From Terrimonas ferruginea DSM 30193 (GTDB lineage Bacteria; Bacteroidota; Bacteroidia; Chitinophagales; Chitinophagaceae), in assembly GCF_000425585.1 (NCBI RefSeq), contig NZ_KE384400.1:299406-363405 (forward strand): DNA of 64,000 bases, in the 5' to 3' direction. Below the pieces are notes generated by a model, which saw only the letters and a list, made by a program, of their open reading frames with translations, was not told the DNA's origin and searched no databases. A program made the translations under genes and the position numbers. Below, in pieces: positions 36,101 through 43,827 of the stretch (the stretch's first letter is position 1; each line of letters starts with the position of its first letter).

Positions 36101-37165
36101 CACGGCCACCAGAATACCGGTTACGGCATCGGGCTGGCCTTGTCGAAAAGCATCGTGCAGGCGCACAAAGGAACGATCACCGCCAGTTCGGAAAAGATCA
36201 ATGAGCAGGGATTATACAAAACATCCTTCAAAGTAGTGCTGCAAAAAGGCGTACAACATCTGCCGGCAGAGCCATTGCAACCTGGCAATACAAAACCGGT
36301 CGTTACCGTGATTCAGCCGGCCAGCGCCCCTGCCGATAACAACTCCGCTGCGCTCGCATCCGGCAGTAAACCGCTGGTATTGCTGGTCGACGACAACAAA
36401 GCCATCCGCACTTTTATCCGGGAAACATTGGAGCAATACTACCAGATTGCGGAAGCAGCCAACGGTGCAGACGGACTGGCCTATGCCTTCGAACACATTC
36501 CCGATCTCGTAATCAGCGATGTAATGATGCCGGAAATGGATGGGCTCACGTTTTGCAGCAACCTGAAATCCGATATACGCACCAGCCATATACCCGTCAT
36601 ACTTCTCACCGCCAAAACAGCGGTCGAACACCAGATCAGCGGTTTGGAAACCGGCGCCGACAGTTATCTTACCAAACCATTCAGTACGCGTATACTCGAG
36701 TTACAGATACAAAATCTTCTATTGGCAAAAGAAAAATACTGGCAACAATTCGCGGCAGGCCTTAATAAAGAAGCAAAGACGGAAAAGGCGGCACCTGCTG
36801 CTACCCTGCATCCATTAGACCAGGCTTTTCTGCAGAATGCCGAGACGATCGTTTATGAAAACATGGAAGATCCGGCTTTTGGTGTAGCGATGCTGGCGCA
36901 GAAAGCGTTGATGAGTCAGCCCGTTTTTTATAAAAAAATAAAAGCCATCACGGGACTAAGCGCCAATGATTTTGTAAAATCATTACGCCTGAAGCGCGCG
37001 GCAACACTGCTGCTCGAACAACAATATACAGTATATGAAATAGCCTATATGGTTGGCTACGAGAACAGCAAGTACTTCAGCCGCGAATTCAAAAAGCAAT
37101 ATGGCCAAACACCCAGCGACTACGCCGGAAACGGATCCATTACTACACCACCCCCACCTTCATAA
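33116..37165 (+). CDS. Hybrid two-component system sensor/regulator of the utilisation locus
   Basis: 1349 residues. A signal peptide is followed by two seven-bladed propellers built from LWIGT-type Reg_prop repeats (about 30-680), a Y_Y_Y domain (about 690-770), a transmembrane helix (about 783-808), HisKA with H828 in NISHEIRTHLSL, HATPase (about 920-1025, LFSNAFKFTPD, GYGIGLAL), a receiver with D1135 in ISDVMMPEMDG, and an AraC-type helix-turn-helix (about 1255-1340). This is the classical HTCS that binds an oligosaccharide in the periplasm and activates the adjacent SusC operon. It is divergent from SusC with 210 bases between. Confidence 0.96.
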   Translation: MKQSKRIWLMAPALLLLFFESTGQQPVFSHLDVSDRLSQNSVLAITQDNRGFMWFGTRQGLNRFDSRKVVVYKNIPGDAGSLSNNYILSLLTDKRGRLWIGTLNGLNNYQPSSDNFNTVAFAPGAKTTSRDREISCLFEDSRGRIWAGTRNTLYLLNESSQLIPFNELTGHRFRFVNINCIYEENGTLWVGSDQGLARIREEGNQFSIQEIYNQDAGATKLVDNQVKTIAKDQNGQLWIGTAHRGIHLYDPVTNGFKKYASPNQPASDHIRKLLVDRQGKLWIGTQEGLSVMDPVTRNINTYINDPWNPGSISQNSVHSIYMDKTGSLWIGTFFGGVNSLASYHTPFTVYSTRSVPKLNNNVVSSIVRDNNNDLWIGTEGGGINRINKNGTVSYYTHNNNDPKSPGSNLVKVIYKDRQGNIWAGTHGGGLNRFDPSTNGFIRYFYNAADPYLQGVEITNILEDSEGRLWTGTETQGLQLYQKNQQQLTPVALPKALQPLQRQSVLSLLTTSDNHTWIGTRKGFYITRYNGRQLVKADSTLSGVNCIYEDSHNHIWTGTSEQGLISFDMQGNKQKIVTIAEGLPDNNVLGILEGDNGELWISTIKGLARYNPSTGMCNVYTTEDGIAGNVFNNNAWYKDPAGTIYFGGYHGLTAFTPSAIHQNNTPPPLVFCSLSLHNKEVKPGELSDKQIGFTKELVLSHNQNAFTIEFAALNFIKAAKNKYAYQLKGLDEAFIYSNEPVASYTNVPPGHYTLIVKGSNNDGIWSEPIEMQLIIRPPFWKTWWAYTLYVLAALSLVFLVARYLLLRALMKRNNLLTQLKLNFFTNISHEIRTHLSLITGPAEKLITKADAGSQEKKLLQTISTNAGSLLQLVNELMEFRKAETGNLVLHASPGNIVSFVEGIYKSFSEMAAGREIEQHFEGNGQPVELFFDREQLEKVFFNLFSNAFKFTPDQGFVSLHITEDNTSVSITVANSGKGIAKENIDKIFENYFQENDHGHQNTGYGIGLALSKSIVQAHKGTITASSEKINEQGLYKTSFKVVLQKGVQHLPAEPLQPGNTKPVVTVIQPASAPADNNSAALASGSKPLVLLVDDNKAIRTFIRETLEQYYQIAEAANGADGLAYAFEHIPDLVISDVMMPEMDGLTFCSNLKSDIRTSHIPVILLTAKTAVEHQISGLETGADSYLTKPFSTRILELQIQNLLLAKEKYWQQFAAGLNKEAKTEKAAPAATLHPLDQAFLQNAETIVYENMEDPAFGVAMLAQKALMSQPVFYKKIKAITGLSANDFVKSLRLKRAATLLLEQQYTVYEIAYMVGYENSKYFSREFKKQYGQTPSDYAGNGSITTPPPPS

Positions 37166-37168
37166 AAA

Positions 37169-37195
37169 AAAGGATGCCTCATCGAGACATCCTTT
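37169..37195 (-). terminator. Intrinsic terminator of the LamG/T9SS gene
   Basis: The 8-base stem AAAGGATG (37169-37176) / CATCCTTT (37188-37195) is followed by a U run in minus-strand reading (plus-strand A run directly before it). It lies 30 bases after the stop at 37225. Confidence 0.8.
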
Positions 37196-37224
37196 CACCA
37201 ATCCAATCTTACATCCTCCCGAAA

Positions 37225-39783
37225 TTATTTCTTGTCGAACCGTGCAGTGACACCGTTGTCAAATTGCACCAGGTAAGACCCGGCCTGAAGTGTGTTGATA
37301 TTGATTCTCTCGCGGTTACTGTTCATGCGGAAACGCATCATCACCTGTCCCGTCATGCTGATAATACGGCCTTCGCCGGCACCCGCAGACTGAGCTTTCA
37401 GTTCAATGAACAGATGGTCACGTGCCGGAACAGGGAACACCAGCATGCGGTTGTCCTCGCGTACCTGCACCGTGCGGATATCGGAATAAGTGGACGTGCC
37501 GTCTCTATCGATCAGGCGAATGCGGTAATGGTTCACACCGGCAACAGCATTGGCATCTGTGTACTGGTAGAATTGTTTGTCAGTAGCTTCACCGGCAGCC
37601 TCTACGCGCCCGAGGGCCACAAACTGGCGGCCGTCAATGCTTCTTTCCACCATAAAGTAAGCAGTATTGAATTCGCTGAGTGTAGCCCATTTCAACAGCA
37701 CACTGCTTCCTTGCGCCGTTGCAGTAAATTCAGCCCATTTGGCGGGCAATGCCGCAGCGGTTCTTACGCTGGTATAGGCAAAAGTGTTAGCGCCCTGGTT
37801 AGCCAATGTCGTTTTATTGGCACGCAAACGATAATAATAATTTACGCCAAGTGTCAAACCTGTAACCGTGAAATTAGTAACGTTACCGACATTGCGTGCG
37901 TTGTAGCCCGCTACAAAACTTCCAAAATCGGGGTCGGTGGAAACATCGAGCAGGTAATTGTTCACTTCTCCCATTACAGGAGCGGTCCAGTTGGCCACAA
38001 ACCCGGTTGAATAAATACCGCTGGCGGCAACGGGCATCGGGGCTACCATGCCATAGCTTTCCACAAAGTTGGAAACAGTACCCGTGCGGGCCATGTTGAC
38101 CAATGTGGCTGTTGGCCCACCTGCTACATAATTTTTCACCGTAGTGAAGCCGGTGTTGGTACCGCCTGATGTACCATGATCCATGCGCAGGTAAACGAGC
38201 AGACCGGCCGTGTTGCGGGGCAATGTGTCGTAAGCATTGGCCCTCACCTGGGCCTCTGTTCTTACCGTGTTCCATATCCGCACTTCATCGATCGTACCAT
38301 TGAAGGGTCGCGAAAAATCATTCCAATCACCCACGAGTAATTTTGTGGGAGCAGTAGGTTCCGCGAGGCCGACTGCGTTGATGTTACCGGCATCGGTCCT
38401 GGTACCAACTGAAGTACCGTTTACATACAGGCGCATGGTTGTGCGGTCGGTGCCGTTCCAGGTTGCCACCACATGATACCACCTGCCGGTAACCATGTTG
38501 TCGGTAGAATGATTGATGTAGCTGACATCCGCATTATTCATACAGAAAAAAGCGAGACGGTTATTATACACGAGGAGTTCGATGCCGCGGCCTACACTTG
38601 ATTTATTAATGATTTCCTGGTTATCTGTGAAGTTGTTGAACTTCACCCAGCACTCCAGGGTGCGGATATTGCTAACAGGAATACCGGTACCGAGATCGAT
38701 GTAATCATTCACACCGTCAAGTGCCAGGGCATTGTTGGGTTGTGAAGGAATAGTAGCCGTTACGTTGATAGCGGCGGAAGTATCGAGGCAACCGGTATTG
38801 GCTGCAACCCGGTAGCTGCCTGTTTCCGTTGCAACATAAGACGCGCCTGTTGCTCCGCTGATGGCAACACCATCTCGCAGCCATTGACGGGAAGTTGAAG
38901 GAGCAGTTGTATTGAGCGTAACGGAGCCGCCTTCCTGGAAGGTGGTCGCGCCGCCTGCAGAAATGTTCACGGCAGAAAAACTTACGCCGTATTTGATATT
39001 GAGATAACGGTTGACCTGTGTGATCTGGCAATCGGTGAGTTTGCGATTGTAAACGATCACCTCAGCCATATCGCCCTGGTAAAAATTATTGTCGCCATCC
39101 AGGCCGATGCGAAGAACATTGAGTGCATCTGTGCCATTGGTGGTATTATCCGTGAAGCGTTGTACCAACTGGCCGCTGAGATAAATCGCCGAGCCGTTGG
39201 TTCCACTGGCTTTGCTATAAACAGCCGTAAGGCATTGTACGGCATTCAACGTACCTGAACCTGCTACATTTACGGTAGTAGGAGTTACATTCCCGATTGA
39301 AACGGCACCGTCGTCGGGTGTAGATGAGCGGGAACTAAAGAAAAAGCGATCCCAGTTGCCATCATCATTACCCCATACGGCCTGATCTCCGGAGCGTGTG
39401 CTTTGTTTATATACGGTAAAAATGGTGAGCTCGGGACTTGTCATGGCGCGGATATCGGTCGGAGAAGAAAATCCGACGCCGGCCGTGGCAGATGTACGTG
39501 TAAAGCGCACAACGGCTTTGCCATTGATCTGGTTTTGGTAATAGGCGGGATTGGTGACACCGCTGCCTGCACTGAACAGTGTAGCGTGGCGGTTGTTGCC
39601 ACTCTTGTCGGTCCAGGTAGTAATAGCCGATGCATTTGCGGGTGTAGTACCATTGCCGTTAGGATCCGAAGCATCGAGCCAGAGTTGCAGACCAGTGATG
39701 TCGTTTGGATTTGTTTGTGCACGCAATGCGGTTACGAGCAGGAGCATGCAAAAAAGCGTCAGGAGATGGCGCGTTTCTTTCAT
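37225..39783 (-). CDS. Secreted LamG/fibronectin protein with T9SS sorting domain
   Basis: 852 residues with signal peptide (to about 22). Domains in order: a first LamG-like jelly roll (about 28-270, GLQLWLDASDPNG to LTDCQITQVNRYLNIKYG), an Ig-like SPRY-type segment (about 275-345), a second LamG domain (about 352-545, NALALDGVNDYIDLG, FNGTIDEVRIWN), a fibronectin type III domain (about 585-670), a segment KWAEFTATAQGSSVLLKWATLSE and a Por/T9SS domain at the end (VFPVPARDHLFIELK to NGVTARFDKK). It is exported to the surface. LamG domains often bind glycans, and the location next to the utilisation locus suggests a substrate-binding role, but this is inference. Confidence 0.88.
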   Translation of the reverse strand: MKETRHLLTLFCMLLLVTALRAQTNPNDITGLQLWLDASDPNGNGTTPANASAITTWTDKSGNNRHATLFSAGSGVTNPAYYQNQINGKAVVRFTRTSATAGVGFSSPTDIRAMTSPELTIFTVYKQSTRSGDQAVWGNDDGNWDRFFFSSRSSTPDDGAVSIGNVTPTTVNVAGSGTLNAVQCLTAVYSKASGTNGSAIYLSGQLVQRFTDNTTNGTDALNVLRIGLDGDNNFYQGDMAEVIVYNRKLTDCQITQVNRYLNIKYGVSFSAVNISAGGATTFQEGGSVTLNTTAPSTSRQWLRDGVAISGATGASYVATETGSYRVAANTGCLDTSAAINVTATIPSQPNNALALDGVNDYIDLGTGIPVSNIRTLECWVKFNNFTDNQEIINKSSVGRGIELLVYNNRLAFFCMNNADVSYINHSTDNMVTGRWYHVVATWNGTDRTTMRLYVNGTSVGTRTDAGNINAVGLAEPTAPTKLLVGDWNDFSRPFNGTIDEVRIWNTVRTEAQVRANAYDTLPRNTAGLLVYLRMDHGTSGGTNTGFTTVKNYVAGGPTATLVNMARTGTVSNFVESYGMVAPMPVAASGIYSTGFVANWTAPVMGEVNNYLLDVSTDPDFGSFVAGYNARNVGNVTNFTVTGLTLGVNYYYRLRANKTTLANQGANTFAYTSVRTAAALPAKWAEFTATAQGSSVLLKWATLSEFNTAYFMVERSIDGRQFVALGRVEAAGEATDKQFYQYTDANAVAGVNHYRIRLIDRDGTSTYSDIRTVQVREDNRMLVFPVPARDHLFIELKAQSAGAGEGRIISMTGQVMMRFRMNSNRERININTLQAGSYLVQFDNGVTARFDKK

Positions 39784-40225
39784 AACAGTTTAGATTTTAG
39801 AGGGGTTTACCTTTTATAGGATGATAGAACTAAAGACGGAAATACAGCGAGGCAGGTGGAGAAGCACCATGAGTGCAAAGTATATTTACGGGTGTGCAGG
39901 GTTGGTTTCATAGCGGGACGATTGGGACACGAAATAATGTAAAATCCGTTAAAAAATAATAGTTACCATTTAAATTAATGTTTAACCATTAGTGCAGTAT
40001 CGAAAAATAACAACCGGCCGCTAGTAATTCATTGTCAATAGTATAGAAACAGCCGTTTTAAATTATAAGTAAAAAAAACATCATGGGTGTTTAATGAAGA
40101 TTGACCCTGCAGGAATTTCCCTTCGTTAATCCCGGGTTAAAAGACACCATGTGCCTGGCTTGCATTCGCCATAGCCGTGATTATAAATTATATTGGGAAA
40201 AATTCTGACCAAACCACCCCTGCCT
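39784..40225. other. Intergenic region with no recognised gene
   Basis: 442 AT-rich bases between a minus-strand and a plus-strand gene, so it must hold both promoters. No hairpin terminator is present. A short symmetric element TTAATCCCGGGTTAA is near 40125-40139. No short gene with plausible coding features was found on either strand. Confidence 0.5.
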
Positions 40226-40675
40226 ATGACCAAGCTGCGAATCCGACAGATTATTGTTGTTGCGGGTTCATTAAGTCTCGCAACGGCTTTTTTGCTATTC
40301 CGTTCGGGAATGGTTACTGCGATTGCCAATGATAGCGGTCTGCTTTATGCGATCGGCAACGATCCTTCGAGGGATACTATACCTGTAAAAGATTCGATGG
40401 CAGCAAGCGGGGCGGCGAATGCTGACAGCAACCGCACTATGATGTATTCCAGTAAAACGATGATGCCGGTAAAACCTTATGAACTCACCCGCGTTTACCA
40501 GCAAATAAAACACCGCGAGGATCAACCAAAACGTATAATGTCGTCGAGCAAGAGTGCGATTACCATAGACCAGTCCGATATCTATCCGGTGCTTGAACCG
40601 GTGACACTGACAGAAATTTTCAAAGGATTTGATAGCACAAAAACCAGGAAAACAAAAAAGCGGCTGTCCAAATGA
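40226..40675 (+). CDS. Small secreted or membrane-anchored protein, unknown
   Basis: 149 residues from the ATG at 40226. One hydrophobic segment (IIVVAGSLSLATAFLLF) near the N-terminus acts as signal peptide or anchor. The rest is rich in Ser/Lys/Met (YSSKTMMPVKPYELTRVYQQIKHRED) and ends with basic residues. No family is recognised. Its stop codon overlaps the start of the hydroxylase gene in an ATGA arrangement, so the two are translationally coupled; a role linked to that enzyme is possible. Confidence 0.6.
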   Translation: MTKLRIRQIIVVAGSLSLATAFLLFRSGMVTAIANDSGLLYAIGNDPSRDTIPVKDSMAASGAANADSNRTMMYSSKTMMPVKPYELTRVYQQIKHREDQPKRIMSSSKSAITIDQSDIYPVLEPVTLTEIFKGFDSTKTRKTKKRLSK

Positions 40676-41460
40676 GTTTCAATTATATTTTGCTGACATT
40701 GGCCGCAACCGGGTTGAGTTTACTGCTCCTCGGACTTGTTTTCATTCCATTGGAAAAAACATTCCCTGCCAGACCCGGGCAGAAAATATTCCGCCAAGGC
40801 TGGGTATTGGATCTTTGTTTTTTTCTGGGACAATATCTCTTGTGGAGCAGCCTGGTATTAGGAACATTGCAATACTTCTCCGGCTGGCTTCAGGGCATTG
40901 TCCCGGAGAACTTCAGAAAGATAATTGGAGAACAACCTCTGTGGCTGCAGGCAATTGAAGTAATCGTGTTGAGTGATTTTTTGATTTACTGGGCGCACCG
41001 TTTGCAACATCGTGTTGATTTTCTCTGGCGTTTTCACAAAGTACATCATAGTTCCAGACATCTCGACTGGCTGGCCGCGCATAGAGAACATCCCCTCGAC
41101 AGCATTTATACGATCGGCGTCATCAACCTGCCGGCATTCCTGCTCGGTTTCAATCTGGATGCATTGACACTGCTCATTGCATTCCGTGGAATATGGGCCA
41201 TCTATATCCATTCAAATGTGCGACTGCCGATCGGTAAATTGAAGATGCTCATCGGTGCGCCCGAACTGCATCACTGGCATCACGACAAAGAACGTGACCG
41301 CGGCAACTACGCTAATCTTTCCCCGCTAATGGATATCCTTTTCGGCACCTACACCTGCCCACCCCACGAACCCGAAGAATTCGGAGTAAAGGAGAAAACG
41401 CCGGATAACTATGTTGGGCAATTGGTGGAACCGATTGTAGGCAAAAGGCGGAAGGTTTAA
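40672..41460 (+). CDS. Sterol desaturase / fatty acid hydroxylase superfamily protein
   Basis: 262 residues, membrane protein with several hydrophobic helices in the first 110 residues and again at about 150-190. The eight-His diiron pattern is present: HRLQH, HKVHHSS, and ELHHWHHD near the C-terminus. The family hydroxylates or desaturates lipids, and in Bacteroidota also carotenoids or sphingolipid-like molecules; the substrate is not determined by the sequence. The start overlaps the stop of the preceding gene by four bases. A 28-bp palindrome lies just after its stop. Confidence 0.9.
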   Translation: MSFNYILLTLAATGLSLLLLGLVFIPLEKTFPARPGQKIFRQGWVLDLCFFLGQYLLWSSLVLGTLQYFSGWLQGIVPENFRKIIGEQPLWLQAIEVIVLSDFLIYWAHRLQHRVDFLWRFHKVHHSSRHLDWLAAHREHPLDSIYTIGVINLPAFLLGFNLDALTLLIAFRGIWAIYIHSNVRLPIGKLKMLIGAPELHHWHHDKERDRGNYANLSPLMDILFGTYTCPPHEPEEFGVKEKTPDNYVGQLVEPIVGKRRKV

Positions 41461-41464
41461 ACAG

Positions 41465-41492
41465 CCATGGTTCGTGTATACACGAACCATGG
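41465..41492. repeat. Isolated 28-bp palindrome, sixth intact copy of the dispersed family
   Basis: CCAT plus GGTTCGTGTATACACGAACC plus ATGG is a perfect 28-base palindrome starting four bases after the hydroxylase stop. The inner 20 bases are identical to the array at 14139-14655, but the outer bases differ. It could form a hairpin in the mRNA and act as a terminator. Confidence 0.85.
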
Positions 41493-41493
41493 A

Positions 41494-41541
41494 ATTCACG
41501 ATTCACTCCCGAAATTTCGGGATCACCATTCACTGATTACC
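41494..41541. repeat. ATTCACG heptamers around CCCGAAATTTCGGG hairpin
   Basis: Two heptamers (ATTCACG, ATTCACT at 41494-41507) are followed by the perfect palindrome CCCGAAATTTCGGG (41508-41521) and another ATTCACT (41528-41534). The heptamers are the inverse of the T(C/G)AAT(C/G)G class seen at other loci. Confidence 0.6.
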
Positions 41542-41557
41542 TAATTCTCTATTACCA

Positions 41558-41598
41558 ACTGAGCTTCTCACGAAACAAAAACTGAGCTTTTCAGGAAA
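41558..41598 (+). promoter_or_regulatory. Two 18-bp direct repeats upstream of the metallo-hydrolase promoter
   Basis: ACTGAGCTTCTCACGAAA (41558-41575) and ACTGAGCTTTTCAGGAAA (41581-41598) differ at two positions and are spaced 23 bases start to start, about two helical turns. This is the layout of an AraC-type binding site. An AraC gene is the second gene of the operon that follows. Confidence 0.5.
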
Positions 41599-41620
41599 GT
41601 TTAATACCCCGTTTCCTCCC

Positions 41621-41628
41621 TAGCTTTG
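41621..41628 (+). promoter_or_regulatory. -7 element of the metallo-hydrolase/AraC operon
   Basis: TAGCTTTG matches the consensus TAnnTTTG and is 26 bases upstream of the ATG at 41655. The second direct repeat (to 41598) ends 22 bases upstream of it, at the -33 region. Confidence 0.6.
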
Positions 41629-41654
41629 CATCATAAAAGGCCTCCCACCATTTT

Positions 41655-42794
41655 ATGAAGAGGAAACTATTTAAATTCTTTCGCCGCATGCTCATCACAC
41701 TGCTCATCCTTGTATTGGTACTCGTTGTCACGGTTTATTTTTATATGCGCCAGCCGCAATTCGGCAAAGCACCCGAAGGCGCCCGCCTCGAACGTATCAA
41801 ACAATCACCCAATTATAAAGACGGACAATTTCAGAATCGCCACCACACGCCTTCGCTGACAGAAGGTTTTGGCTACACCGGTGTGTTGTGGAATTTTATT
41901 TTTGGCAAAGACAAACGTTCACGTCCCGTTGATAGTCTGCCTTCAGTGAAATCGGATTTGCTGCATTTATCACCGGAGGAGAACATCGTCGTCTGGATGG
42001 GGCACTCGTCCTATTTTATTCAGGCCGATGGCAGGCGTTTCCTGGTTGATCCTGTCCTGAGCGGCTCAGCTTCGCCATTGCCAGGCGGCACCAAAGCCTT
42101 TAAGGGTGCGGATATTTATACCGTAGACGATCTTCCTGCCATCGACTACCTGCTGCTCTCCCACGACCACTACGATCACATGGATTATACCACATTGCGC
42201 AAATTGCGCAACAAAGTCGGTTCCGTTGTTTGCGGACTCGGCGTTGGCAGCCACCTCGAATATTGGGGCTATGACCCTGCAACCATCATCGAAAAGGATT
42301 GGGATGAAACAGCGACTTTAACTGATGGCTTTGCTGCACATGTATTGACAGCCCGGCACTTTTCAGGCCGGACACTTTCACGCAACAATACGTTATGGGT
42401 TTCCTTCCTGCTCGAAACGCCTCACAGAAAAATATTCATCGGCGGCGACAGTGGATACGATACACATTTCGCAGAGATCGGCAAACGTTTCGGCGAAATA
42501 GATCTCGCCATTCTTGAAAACGGGCAATACAATGCGGCCTGGCGCTACATTCACATGTTTCCCGAAGAAGTATGGACTGCCGCCCGCGAACTCAATGCAA
42601 AAAGGCTGTTACCCGTTCACTCCGGTAAATTTGTACTCGGCAATCACGCCTGGGACGAACCTTTGAGCCGGCTGGCAACAGCCGCGGCCAACCATCCTGA
42701 TGGCGTACAACTTTGCACACCTATGATCGGGGAAAAATTATTGCTCGACTCCGCTACACAGGCTTGCAGCACCTGGTGGAAAAATGTAAAATAA
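41655..42794 (+). CDS. UlaG-like metallo-beta-lactamase-fold hydrolase
   Basis: 379 residues. One N-terminal membrane helix (about 10-30, MLITLLILVLVLVVTVYFYM) anchors it. The MBL core has MGHSSYFIQADGRRFLVDPV, the metal motif H170-D-H-Y-D-H175 in SHDHYDHMD, TARHFSGRT, GGDSGYDTHF and the C-terminal LPVHSGKF. This matches the UlaG/NAPE-phospholipase D-like subgroup, which hydrolyses lactones or phosphodiesters of phospholipids. The substrate is not evident. The next gene (AraC) starts 5 bases after it. Confidence 0.88.
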   Translation: MKRKLFKFFRRMLITLLILVLVLVVTVYFYMRQPQFGKAPEGARLERIKQSPNYKDGQFQNRHHTPSLTEGFGYTGVLWNFIFGKDKRSRPVDSLPSVKSDLLHLSPEENIVVWMGHSSYFIQADGRRFLVDPVLSGSASPLPGGTKAFKGADIYTVDDLPAIDYLLLSHDHYDHMDYTTLRKLRNKVGSVVCGLGVGSHLEYWGYDPATIIEKDWDETATLTDGFAAHVLTARHFSGRTLSRNNTLWVSFLLETPHRKIFIGGDSGYDTHFAEIGKRFGEIDLAILENGQYNAAWRYIHMFPEEVWTAARELNAKRLLPVHSGKFVLGNHAWDEPLSRLATAAANHPDGVQLCTPMIGEKLLLDSATQACSTWWKNVK

Positions 42795-42798
42795 CCGC

Positions 42799-43596
42799 AT
42801 GAATAAAGTAGAGAACAACTCGGGCATCATTCACGCCTGTTATACCGAAGCCACCCGCGCGGGCGAACACTTCATCGAAGATCCCGGCATTTCCTGCATC
42901 ATTTCCGGATCGATGACGGCATTCGACGGTACGGTTGCGCATACGTTCCTTCCCGGTGATGTTGTGCTCTACCGAAAAAATATACTCGCCCGCTTCAGTA
43001 AACAACCGGCAAATGGAAAACCTTTCGAATCCGTGGCCGTTTTGTTGGATCAGCCTCTGCTCCTGGAACTCAGTAAAGATTTCGGAGAAAAAGCAACGCC
43101 GCGCACTGAAAAATCATTCAACACCTATCACAGCAACGAGCTGCTGATAAATTATTTCGGTTCGCTCCGGCTATTGTCGCACACAAAAAATCTTTCACCG
43201 GCCCTTTTACAATTAAAGAAAAAAGAAGCCGTGCTGCTATTGCTGCAACAAGATCCTTCGGCCGCGCAATTGCTGTTCGACTTTTCCATACCGGGAAAGA
43301 TCGATCTCGAGGCTTTTATGCACCAGCATTATAAATTCAACGTATCGTTGCCACAACTCGCTTACCTCACGGGCCGCAGTCTGGCTTCTTTCAAGAGAGA
43401 TTTTGAAAAAATATTCAGCCTCTCGCCCAATCGATGGATCCAGCGCAGGCGTTTGCAGGAAGCTTATTACCTCATAAACGACAAAAAAAGAAAACCCAAA
43501 GACGTGTTCCTCGAAGTTGGATTTGAAACACTTTCTCATTTTTCCTACGCCTTCAAAAAACAATTCGGACTCAACCCTTCCGCAATAGGCATTTGA
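42799..43596 (+). CDS. AraC-family transcriptional regulator
   Basis: 265 residues. An N-terminal cupin-like sensor domain (about 1-140, ISCIISGSMTAFDGTVAHTFLPGDVVLYRKN) is followed by an AraC helix-turn-helix domain (about 165-262: LPQLAYLTGRSLASFKRDFEKIF, then DVFLEVGFETLSHFSYAFKKQFG and LNPS). It lies 5 bases after the metallo-hydrolase gene, so both are probably coexpressed. Autoregulation through the direct repeats at 41558-41598 is likely but unproven. Confidence 0.9.
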   Translation: MNKVENNSGIIHACYTEATRAGEHFIEDPGISCIISGSMTAFDGTVAHTFLPGDVVLYRKNILARFSKQPANGKPFESVAVLLDQPLLLELSKDFGEKATPRTEKSFNTYHSNELLINYFGSLRLLSHTKNLSPALLQLKKKEAVLLLLQQDPSAAQLLFDFSIPGKIDLEAFMHQHYKFNVSLPQLAYLTGRSLASFKRDFEKIFSLSPNRWIQRRRLQEAYYLINDKKRKPKDVFLEVGFETLSHFSYAFKKQFGLNPSAIGI

Positions 43597-43827
43597 TTTT
43601 TCTGAAACAAAAACGCCGTAAGCTCAACAAAAACGAAACGAAAGCTGTTATTCTTTTGTGACGCCGACGGCGTTTAATCAAACTCCATTATTTCTACACA
43701 GATAGTTGCATATCTGCAGCTGCCAGCTTCTTTGTCCCGGGCATATAATTTGAGGCAGTTTATAAAGCCTGCGATGTTATTATTCATCGCGTGGGCCTGT
43801 TGCTTTTAATCATAAAAAACACGCATC

